64,000 nt of DNA from Bemisia tabaci (Eukaryota > Arthropoda > Insecta > Hemiptera > Aleyrodidae), in assembly GCF_918797505.1 (NCBI RefSeq), contig NC_092800.1, positions 45,873,864-45,937,863 of the forward strand, in the 5' to 3' direction. Position numbers and translations under genes: made by a program. The notes beneath the pieces are model-generated. The model was not told where the DNA came from, did not search any database, and was given only the letters and a program-made list of their open reading frames with translations. Shown one piece after another: positions 56,023-64,000 of the stretch; the first letter of the stretch is position 1, and the number at the start of each line of letters is the position of its first letter.

Positions 56023-59000
56023 TGTCAATACTGAACTCCGCACACCTGATATTTTACGTGCACTGTTTCACTGGAGTAATTACATGCTGGGAGCTGAGCT
56101 TAGAAAGCACTCGCTAGGTCAAAATGGAATAATACTTCAGTAACACATCTATCTAGCAATAAGTATAAATAGCAATAAGTGGGTGCAAACATAACCTTAT
56201 GACTCGATGTAAACAAACACTCAATACGTGAATGACACAGAGCGTGCACAGAGGCTCCCTCTAGCAAACTGGTCCTCATTTAAAACAGAGAACTGAGATT
56301 AAATATCCATTAAAAGGGTGGAGATTATCCCCTTACATAAGCAGCAAGAAAGAGGGGCGGCGATTTAAACAAAGCTTTCCATTCCGATTTAGGTGGGTAT
56401 ATCCTCTCACTTACTGGGGCTGATGCGATCAGGCAAGGCTCATAGACAAAGTAAGGATCATGAAGACATACTTCTGGCTGGATAAAAAGATAATTGTTAA
56501 TATAATTGTACTCAGCCTTGATTGACACAATCGCACTTATTCCAATGGAACTGGGTAGGAACTGGCACCTACGTATATTACTACTGTAGTCCTCTTGACA
56601 GATAAGCAATTTATTCTGTTACGCTTTTGTATGGAGGAAGAATGGGCGCACCCATTTCACACGGTAATCGATGCAAGAAAATGAAGCCTTCATTGTGTTT
56701 TCATCATCAACTTATGAAATTATGAGAATAATACGAGTACATACCTTTCATTAAAGACCTTGTTACTATTGTTGGGCAAAATGATGTTTCTAACAACTCC
56801 TGACGCAAAATCAAAGAGACTCGGAAGAAACCAATTTGAGCAAATGCTAACAGTCAAAGATCTTTGATTGTGTGACATTAAGTTGATCTATGATTGAACT
56901 GTTCCGAAAAGGGATGGAATTGTGCCTCACATACTCAGGTTCGCAAGCCACGCGTAACAAGAACGGTAGAAGAGATAGGAGGATTCCAAGATAAATCATG
57001 AAGGAAACATGTTCTTAATGTAAATAACATACACTTCAGAGAAACATAATCACTCCAGAGCACATAGGTTGATGGCAAGATGTAGAGCGAATAAATTTCG
57101 GTCGAAGTTCAGTGACAGTCGCATGTGAAGGCCGAGGCTCATATTCCAGTAATTTTTAGACTTTAGTCACGAGCATGCATTCTGTGATGTAAATGCTGCT
57201 TCCTCTTTAGAGTTTGGCACAATTTCGGTGTAATTTCGTTAACGTAATTTACCTGAATTACATCTATCGCTTAGGTCAGGTACTGACATAAACATGACGA
57301 CATAACCTCACTTAAAAATTTGTCACATATCGTTCAATAAAATAAAGATATCTTTTGAACATTTTAAGAGAAATTAAGGTATATCGGGCTCCAGTAGAAC
57401 ACGTGAGACGTAATAATAAGAGTACGTACATATAGTAGTTAGCATCTACAAAGAATTAAACTCTTATCCAAATAAGGTAAATCTATTCACAACTAGTTAA
57501 AGAGGTTGGTAACGACCGACCAGAAATCACTTGAGATTTTTAAGAAACCAATGAAGTAGTGTATCGGGATAAAAGTGGGCGTAATAATATAAGTGTGTAA
57601 TATTAGTTAGGATCTAAAATGAATTGAACTTTTAAATTAAATCTGTTCATTATTCACAAATAAATACAGTAGATGGAGGTTGATAACGACGACAGGAATT
57701 TCGTTCCCGAAACTCGGACGAACCTGAACAGAATGAACCAATGGCGTTGAACCATTATGTTACTGGTTTTTTTCTAAATTCAAAAATTATAGCTAAAATT
57801 TTGAAGGATGTAAGCGGATGCTGGATTATCCGTGAGATAAAGCGCTTTTTTATGTGGCAAAATGAAATCCTCACATCTTCACGGAGTGCCCTTTATATAG
57901 GCTCCATTACGATCTGCGGCCGGGTAAGCGAGAAATCTGTTGTTAAAGATGGTCATGACGGGCAGTTTAGTCGTATTTTCCGTAATTTCTCTTTAAGATC
58001 ACTAGGAATGTTACAAAACTGTAAAAACCCATGGACGCGGTAACATGACGATTCTTTAGGTACCCACTTTTATGGGTCTAAGGTTTACCGTTATCGCGGA
58101 GTTTGAGTGACTTTCTCAGGACCCTGGATTCTTGAAATTCAAATTTCCCGGCAAAGTAAAAAGTAAAATTTTCCTTGTTTTGGGTCATTAAGTGCTTATA
58201 AGTTTTTGAAAACTCAATGGATCTTAATGAAACCCTTAAACGCCATCCGGCTAACTTAGCTGCGTCCATAGACACCAAGATCGTTGGAATCCGTGCCGCC
58301 GTTTGCTCTGAATTCCATTCTAAATCGAATCAATTTTCAGATTAAGGGAGTTGCCTGTGACTAAGAGTGTCGGCCACCCGTTTGTTATCGGGACTTTAGT
58401 AGGACGTCATTTTCCTCGACCGGGGGTGGCTACCGCCACTCTTGACTTGGAGTGCAAGTGGAGGACAGCATTGGAAGAAGGGCGCTCAATCCTAACCTGC
58501 TGAGGAATAACGTTGTATCAGCATCGATTGTTGCCTTTTCTTCACTATAAAATGATTAACCTTTCAAAATTGTATGAGTGTTTTTCTTAGAAATTCTCAG
58601 ATTTCCACCAATGTTGCTCCATATAACCCTCCCCTTAAATATTTGCGTACTCCAAAATCACTTGCCGTGCTCAAGGGAACCACCGAAAATCAAACAAATA
58701 ATAGATTTTGGGATACTGTTGTAGGCACGCATGCGGAGCAAAAAAGTAACAACACTTAGTTTCTGACGTGGAAAAGTCATGTGTTTTTTTGGAAGAAATT
58801 TGGCAATGTTCGAAAGTCCATTCTCGAAACTTTTTAATCCATGCAAATAATCGAATCAGTGACGTGCAGTCGCAAGCTAGCGACCGACGTATCTGTCTCG
58901 AGATGGTGAGCTTTGCGGTGACAGCTGGAGAAGTCAGTGCGCCTTCATATGCGTGCGTATGCAACATAGGAAGCTTCAAAGGTGGAATAGTTGTTTGGTG

Positions 59001-59580
59001 TCGCGGCGTTGCTATCTTCGCTACATCTGCATTCGTTGCGTCGCGAGTTGCTAAGCGCTGAGGGCGCGTTATTTCCGTCACTTATGACTATGATCTTAAG
59101 TGAGACGATTTTATCCTTCTTCTTCTTCTACCTTTACCTATTCTATTTTTATCCTTATTCTTTAATCAGATGCAAATCAATAAATCGCCAATTTTTAAAG
59201 ATAATCTCGCTCAGTCCGACCTTGGATCATTTTCGTGAGACGTAAAGTGTCATTTCAACAGAGAAACATAGAAAGGAGGGGGGGGGCAATGGGGGTATGA
59301 AGTCGCGTTTAAATACAGATTTTAAGTCATCTGAAGTATTTTTTTCTATCCTTGGAAACTCTTGAAAATGTTTCAGAACTTCTCGGAAGATCCTTGAAAG
59401 TCCTACGGGATGCTGTCATGAACCTGAGGCAACCGGTTAATTTTTCCTTGAGAAATAGTCAATGACAGTGCCTTTTGATTCCAATTGATTCCAAAACGAA
59501 GACCATGATACTCTGGGAATGTAATTATAGACGTTCAATTTGTAGCACTGACTGAAACACCTCGTCAAAATCGTCCGGTT
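54940..59580. other. Intergenic region between SSR4 and HEXD
   Basis: Featureless by eye apart from a TA/poly-A microsatellite at 55981-56020 and G-runs at 59278-59287. The frames at 56609-56325, 57741-58043 and 58768-59081 show no domain and no partner exons. The 3'UTR of HEXD presumably lies at its right end. Confidence 0.4.
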
Positions 59581-59824
59581 TCAGTCCTGGAAGGGTCGTT
59601 TGACCAAGGGTCGCCTTGGCCAGTGAGTCTGCCGTAACGCGGTGTCCGCCAGGTGCTTCATTTCGTCCAACTTATCGTACAACGGCTTAATCCGCTGTTG
59701 AAACCACTCCTCGATCGTGAACACGTCGAAGTAGCTCACCAATTGCGACCGCACCAACTTCTCCAGAAACGCGGTCCGCTTGTTGGCCGATGTCCACTCG
59801 TCAAAACGCAGCCTCGTCCAGACC
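59581..59824 (-). CDS. HEXD: HEXD last exon
   Basis: Acceptor cttgccctccag; completes an Arg codon, then VWTRLRFDEWTSANKRTAFL to KRPFQD and the TGA at 59583-59581. Confidence 0.85.
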
Positions 59825-62800
59825 CTGGAGGGCAAGAATTTGAAATTAGAAGGGGTAAAAGCAAAGCACAATACACATTTCGTCGTGTTTCGAATGAAAG
59901 AATGTGATTAAGTTCATGAAAAATATTCACGCTCATATAATACTTAGGGTGTCCCAAAAGTACCGGGACTGGTTCTGTAACTTCAAAACTAAGATAGATA
60001 TAGACATGATCTTGGTCTCACTTTAAAGATCAACTCAATACCTATCGATTAAGACCAAGATCAGCTCAATCGAATAAAAATTGACCGAGTTATGGCAATT
60101 TGAAATCAGTGAGAAGAGTTTACCCCTACAGTTTTTTAGGAAGATTTTTCGCTTACCAGGATTCAAAAAGTTAATATTCATATCCACTTTCCTCCGAATC
60201 TTCTATAACTTCCTTTTGCTTTTCAAAGTACCGTCCATCAAACCGGATGCACTTTTTCATGCGCTCTTGCCACTTATCCAACATTGTTTTCCTGAATTCT
60301 TCCTCTGGGATAGCGTTGAAAAAGTTCTGAACTGCATTCTGGATTTCGGTCTTCGGTTCGAATCTCCGTCCGCGAAGCTCCTTTTTAAGCGCAGGAAACA
60401 TCCAAAAATCACATGGAGCCAAGTCAGGGCTATAAGGGGGATGAGGGATTGTTTCAACTCCATTTTTACTCATAAATTCACGTGTTAAGTTCGATGTGTG
60501 AGGCCGCGCATCGTCTTTATGGAGTATCCACGAAGCTTTCAAGCCCGGCCGTTTCCGGAGGATGTGCATTCTCAACTCCTTTAGCACTTTGCAATAATAC
60601 ACACTGTCAACTACTGTTGTGTTTGGTGGTACAAAATGTTGATAAATGACACCTCGAAAATAAAAAAAAAACACCATAAGCATCACATTACAGGCCGATT
60701 TTTCGATTTACGGCGATGAAGAATCTTCCTCAAAAACCGTAGGGGTAAACTCTCCTCACTGATTTCAAATTTCCTTAACTCGGTCAATTTTTATTCGATT
60801 GAGCTGATCTTGGTTTTAATCAATAGGTATTGAGTTGATCTTTAAAATGAAACCAAGATCATGTCTGTATCTATCTTTAGTTTTGAAGTTACAGAACCAG
60901 TCCCGGTACTTTTGGGACACCCTATGTAGTTCACGCATTGCGTCAAACATAGGTAGTGCGGTCGGCGCGCATGCATATTAGCGCCTACAAGACTGCAGGA
61001 ATACTTCACGCATTGCGCCAAACACATACGCGGCGGAAGCTAAAATTATGAGATCGCATTTATGTTTTGCTTTTACATTTTTTTCGTTTATTTCTTATCG
61101 AAGGAAGGCCTCATTTACACAGAGATACGTTTACGAAACTTTACTTTCGCGCGAAGTCCTGTGAACTTTTGCTAGTATTTACACCGAAAAAAATAATATG
61201 CTGTTTTAGCATCTAGGATGTCAAAAATGTGTCTGGTGATCCCAAGATGCCGCCTTTACTGCCCCCGCAGTTGAATTTGCATTCACAGGATGTAAAATTA
61301 ACTGCGGGGCAGTAAAGGCAGCATCTTGGGATCACCAGACACATTTTTGACATCCTAGATGCCAAAACAGCATATTATTTTTTTCGGTGTAGGGTTTTCA
61401 CAAGCAATGTCCCCAGCACGAGTGAACGCGTCGTATACATCCTCCTCCTCCAACACGTCTATTTGATGGTTCTTATCTATGTTTCAAAACGAATGAAATG
61501 GTGGGCGGCAAGTACGTAAATCCGGCTCTGTCGAAGTTGGCAAAAGTTGTCCTTTATATTATCCTATATTTAGGGCTTTTTCAAACCTCTCTTTATCACA
61601 GTTTACGCAAAACGGGGCTGCTCAAGGAAAGGATCTGTGTAAAGAACGACTACTGCCGTGTCAAGGAAAAACGCCGTATGAGCCTTCAGGCGTTGCCAAA
61701 TTTCCTTTGGTAAATCATGAATTTCCGGGATAATTTCTTAGTATCTTTCCTCCAATTTTTTAGATAATTTTGTTCGCAATTTCACCTAAAGTTCCTGAAA
61801 ATTTTAAGGGAAAATGTTCATAGCCTTCCTCGAAAGTAAGCATTTTATCGAAGGAAATTTGGCATCTCTTGAATGTCCATACGGCGTTCTTCCTTAGCAC
61901 GGCAGACTAAGAAAACTACCTTTAGACCTTCTAGTCCACCTAGGATTGCTCATAGAGCCATTTAATTGAAATTTTTTGCACCTGAAGGGGCTCATGAAAC
62001 CCTCCCGTACGTTGACAGCCGTCAACCACGCGTTCTTCGACGTGAAGTCCTCGAACATTCCGTGGACCTGCGACGCAACCTCCAGGTACTCTTGCATGGT
62101 GAAGTAGGTCTCGTGGCCGAGGAATGAGCACTCGTCAAAACGCACGGTGTCAAGCTGGTTCGCCGCGTCGGCCGGCAGAGCGCACTGGAGCAGTTTCATC
62201 GCCCGTTTCGCTATAAGGTTCCTGTATTCGGCCGTTTCGTGCACTGAGGCGCTGTTCTTGTGGCAGTTGCTGATCAGGACCAGGTTCAGAACGAGAGAAG
62301 GGATCGAAGGAGGGAGTATCTCGCAGAGGCCGGCAAAGTGGTCGTAGCGGGACCACCCGGTCAGGATCAAGCCCACGATTTTCGTGTCTCTCACGAGGAA
62401 ACCTGGAAAAGAAACGAGGATTTAGATGTCATCACAGGGTTGCTGGCGATCTGGAAAGTCAGGGAATTTCTGACACATCTACGAATCACTAAGTAAAACC
62501 TATTAACGATGAAACTACCAGACCACGTATTTCGTTCGCGGTGTTTAAAAATCTCCGCTCTCGTTTCACATTTTTACACAAGAACATGTCTACATCATTT
62601 CTTTAATTTTTTCAGAATTTGCTTCGCACGAAGAAAAAAAATTACCCAAGTTTTCAAAAATTGACGTTGAGTAGTTGTCCATTTCAAAGAAAAAGTATGA
62701 CGGGTCTGCAACGAGTTTCACCGTTGATATCACTCATCTTCCTAACGTTTACCATTCCTGGTCATTTTTATTGAGGCCTGTCATTTTTCAATCAGCTACT

Positions 62801-64000
62801 GAATGCCTTTTACCAAGATTTGATCTCTAAATAAGGGAATTTTGTACAAAGTTCAGCAAAAGTATCCAATAAAAATAGATAGAAATATTGCTCGGAGGTC
62901 AAGAATAGTCAGATAAATAGATTTCTTATGTAAATTGTGAAGTAAGGAGTGCATTTCGGACTTTGCCGATGCGCTCATCGTGATTTTTGAGACACTTGCT
63001 ATGAGTGACAACTCTTATTTTTGCTCCAGCAAAAGTTTGCCACAGGCCCATTGTCAGGGAATTTCACCAAAATGTGTCAGGAAAATCAGGAAAACGTCAG
63101 GGAACACCGGAAAAAAAGAGGTGCTGTAGTAACATCCTGGATGTTAAAAAAATGTGCGACAACTCTTGAATGTTGTCATTACCACTGGCTGTTAAAGTAA
63201 CATCCTATTATGCTACGTTAACTGCCAGAGTGTTAATAGCAACATTCAAGAGTTGTTGCACATTTTTTTAACAACCGTAAACATCCGGGACGTCATGTCC
63301 AGGCAGTTATGCTGGTATGGACATGTGCAAAGAATGTCGGAGGAGAGGTTGCCCAAACAAGTTTTGGATTGGGTACCACCTGGGAAGAGGCGACGGGGAC
63401 GTCCCGTAAAGGGTTGGCGGCAGGGCGTTGACGAAGAGATGTTGCGGTGTCAGTTGCCCGATAACCTCTGGGAAGACAGGCATATGTGGCGTTTGGGTGT
63501 CGTAGAACGCCAGAGTGCGTTGTAAAGCGGCTTATATATATAACATCCGGGATGTTACTACAGCATCTTTTTTTTTCGGTGAATTTAATTCTCCAAATTC
63601 TGTGGGAACTTAGTAAAATTTCAACTATGAGGCTGGTGGTGGAATCTAGACAGGGTGAAAAAGAGACCTGTTTTGAGGAAGCGGATCCAGCTGAGCTGAT
63701 TCTCGAGGTGGAACGTGAGGTTGGGGAGGACGGCGAGCTCCCCGGTGGCGCCCTTGAAGGAGCCAGCGACCCAGATCCGAGGGAAGGTCTTGGCGTACCA
63801 GAACCAGTTCCAGTCGGGGAGGCTCCCAGCCACGTCGGTGCCGTAGACCCAGACCACCGGCTCGACCCAGTAGCGCAGCTTGGAGATGGCAAAGTACCCC
63901 GGAAGCCAGTGCCGCATCATGTCGTCCCAGATTAGGGTCTTCACGCCCGGGTAGTTCATCTCGATGAAACTCGCCGTGTTTATCACGTGTTTCTCGAATA
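59581..64000 (-). CDS. HEXD: Hexosaminidase D (GH20), last three exons; 5' part outside window
   Basis: Exons 64000-63668 (partial at the window edge), 62402-61982 and 59824-59581 chain in phase (1, then 2). Visible product about 331 residues: KTLIWDDMMRHWLPG, YWVEPVVWVYGTD, KTFPRIWVAGSFKGATGE, FHLENQLSWIRFL, GLILTGWSRYDHFAGLCEIL, then a C-terminal helical region (VWTRLRFDEW, LEKLVRSQLVSYFDVFTIEE) ending KRPFQD and TGA. The WDDM, EPVVWVY, RIWVAGSFKGA and TGWSRYDH blocks are those of the HEXDC subfamily of GH20 exo-hexosaminidases, which prefer GalNAc-type substrates and are mainly nucleocytoplasmic. The catalytic D-E pair of GH20 lies upstream, beyond the window, so activity cannot be judged. 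All three introns visible or partly visible carry mobile elements. Confidence 0.9.
59947..60922 (-). mobile_element. mariner deletion derivative with ~200-bp terminal inverted repeats
   Basis: TA|GGGTGTCCCAAAAGTACCGG and ..CCGGTACTTTTGGGACACCC|TA. The inverted repeats extend about 200 bp (59947-60150 and 60718-60922) through gatcttggt, attgaccgagtta and gtttacccctac. Between them lies only the C-terminal half of a transposase, minus strand. It sits in the last HEXD intron. Confidence 0.92.
60171..60686 (-). pseudogene. Truncated mariner (DD34D) transposase
   Basis: C-terminal catalytic half only. The second and third acidic residues are present (LHKDDARPHTS and HPPYSPDLAPCDFWMFP; 34 residues between them). 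At the first catalytic site the expected FFD reads FFFYFRG, so the first Asp is gone, and the DNA-binding N-terminal half is deleted. It cannot be active. Confidence 0.92.
60925..61530. mobile_element. Truncated hAT-type element (CAGGGCCGGATTTA family), inverse orientation
   Basis: Right end aaatccggctctg is the family tip; inward it follows the 21407-22135 copy in reverse (aaacgaatgaaatg, ccgtgaactttt-like block, cgcattgcgccaaac, agcgcctacaagactgcagg). The left part is missing where the mariner element begins, and a TA-flanked MITE (61192-61389) is inserted inside. Confidence 0.8.
61192..61389. mobile_element. TA-flanked CACCGAAAAAAAT MITE nested in the hAT copy (198 bp)
   Basis: TA|CACCGAAAAAAATAATATGC and ..GCATATTATTTTTTTCGGTG|TA. 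Arms of about 85 bp are almost perfect (ctgttttagcatctaggatg, aaaatgtgtctggtgatccc, aagatgc). Confidence 0.93.
61653..61905. mobile_element. CTGCCGTG-family MITE with 4-bp target duplication (253 bp)
   Basis: CTGCCGTGTCAAGGAAAAAC.. and ..CTTCCTTAGCACGGCAG, flanked by acta (61649-61652 and 61906-61909). Its right end lies 77 bp from the HEXD penultimate exon. Confidence 0.9.
61982..62402 (-). CDS. HEXD: HEXD penultimate exon
   Basis: Acceptor tcttttccag, donor TTCAG|GTGCAA. Encodes FLVRDTKIVGLILTGWSRYD, LPPSIPSLVLNLVLI, NAWLTAVNVREGFMSPF. Confidence 0.9.
62503..62735. mobile_element. CGACGGTGAAAC-family foldback MITE
   Basis: Left aacgatgaaactaccagacc, acgtatttcgttcgcggtgt, right tgacgggtctgcaacgagtt, tcaccgttgatat. 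In the HEXD intron 62403-63667. Confidence 0.7.
63105..63581. mobile_element. CACCGGAAAAAAA foldback MITE carrying a LINE tail (477 bp)
   Basis: Outer arms CACCGGAAAAAAAGAGGTGC, tgtagtaacatcctggatgt and inverse acatccgggatgttactaca, gcatctttttttttcggtg. A second inverse pair (tgcgacaactcttgaatgtt / caacattcaagagttgttgcaca) sits in the left part. The segment 63290-63535 between the arms is LINE-derived coding sequence. Confidence 0.8.
63253..63525 (+). pseudogene. C-terminal fragment of a non-LTR retrotransposon ORF2
   Basis: Encodes RQLCWYGHVQRMSEERLPKQ, then PPGKRRRGRPVKGWRQGV and WEDRHMWRLGV before a stop. L-WYGH-x-x-RM and the basic G-RRRGRP-x-x-W motif mark the region downstream of the reverse transcriptase in RTE/jockey-like LINEs. 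It is followed by tatatatata, typical of a LINE 3' end. Fragment only. Confidence 0.8.
63668..64000 (-). CDS. HEXD: HEXD exon (partial at right edge)
   Basis: Open from the edge (FEKHVINTASF) to the donor AAAACAG|GTCTCT. GC-rich relative to surroundings. A shorter frame starting at an internal GTG is only a scan artefact. Confidence 0.9.

Noticed and set aside
56325..58278. ORFs at 56609-56325, 57741-58043 and 58278-58078 as genes
   Set aside because: No recognisable domains, no matching splice partners, typical of chance frames at this length.
59825..60930. mariner inserted into the hAT copy at 60925 (nested pair)
   Set aside because: Sequence left of the mariner does not continue the hAT family, so nesting cannot be shown; the hAT copy is simply truncated where the mariner begins.
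1..64000. Bacterial contamination or an operon-like system
   Set aside because: All recognised genes are eukaryotic with GT-AG introns; no Shine-Dalgarno-spaced ORF series is present.

Overview
The window looks like a piece of an insect nuclear genome. It is AT-rich and intron-dense with GT-AG introns, most coding exons are 75-250 nt, and it is heavily colonised by foldback MITEs and DNA transposons. I suspect a hemipteran (whitefly-like) from the overall texture, but nothing in the sequence fixes the species. I found no bacterial, organellar, CRISPR, rRNA or tRNA gene content.

Five protein-coding genes can be assembled by eye from phase-compatible exons. (1) Minus strand, about 17.8 kb down to the left edge: a secreted or membrane leucine-rich-repeat (LRR) protein. 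It has a probable 5'UTR exon (17764-~18200), a signal-peptide exon (11499-11091), two LRR exons (5902-5679, 2663-2305) and an LRR C-terminal cap exon (213-38), and it runs off the left edge. The 2663-2305 exon carries an apparent 1-nt deletion. (2) Plus strand, 24805-39162: a complete 13-exon nicastrin gene (682 aa), the substrate-receptor subunit of gamma-secretase. (3) Minus strand, 50734-44668: a three-exon multi-pass membrane protein resembling the TMEM121 family (about 359 aa). (4) Plus strand, 51950-52459: an intronless gene for the translocon-associated protein delta subunit (SSR4). It is divergent from gene 3 across about 1.2 kb. (5) Minus strand, from the right edge to 59581: the last three exons of hexosaminidase D (HEXD, GH20).

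Most of the rest is transposon-derived. Layout: 0-11.5 kb, LRR gene with MITEs, an 18-bp minisatellite, a SINE-like block, a degenerate LINE gag and a hAT nested inside a foldback element. 11.5-24 kb, very dense foldback MITEs (at least four families, some nested), a reverse-transcriptase fragment and a GC-richer 5'UTR candidate. 24.8-39.2 kb, nicastrin, whose introns hold two copies of a CAGGGTGTC element with 5-bp target duplications, a Tigger/pogo remnant split by a foldback element, and a 2.35-kb palindromic element. 39.2-50.7 kb, convergent 3' ends and the TMEM121-like gene, whose introns hold a ~480-bp tandem triplication and a 1.4-kb hAT with a perfect 8-bp target duplication. 52-59.5 kb, mostly featureless with a near-perfect 72-bp palindrome. 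59.5-64 kb, HEXD with a mariner deletion derivative, a truncated hAT and a MITE that carries a LINE tail.

The genes are unrelated housekeeping or membrane-biology genes with no operon-like logic. I see no convincing undescribed molecular system. The most noteworthy material is the transposon archaeology (families with unusual target-site duplications, repeated nesting), the triplicated open-frame repeat, the frameshifted LRR gene and the intronless SSR4.
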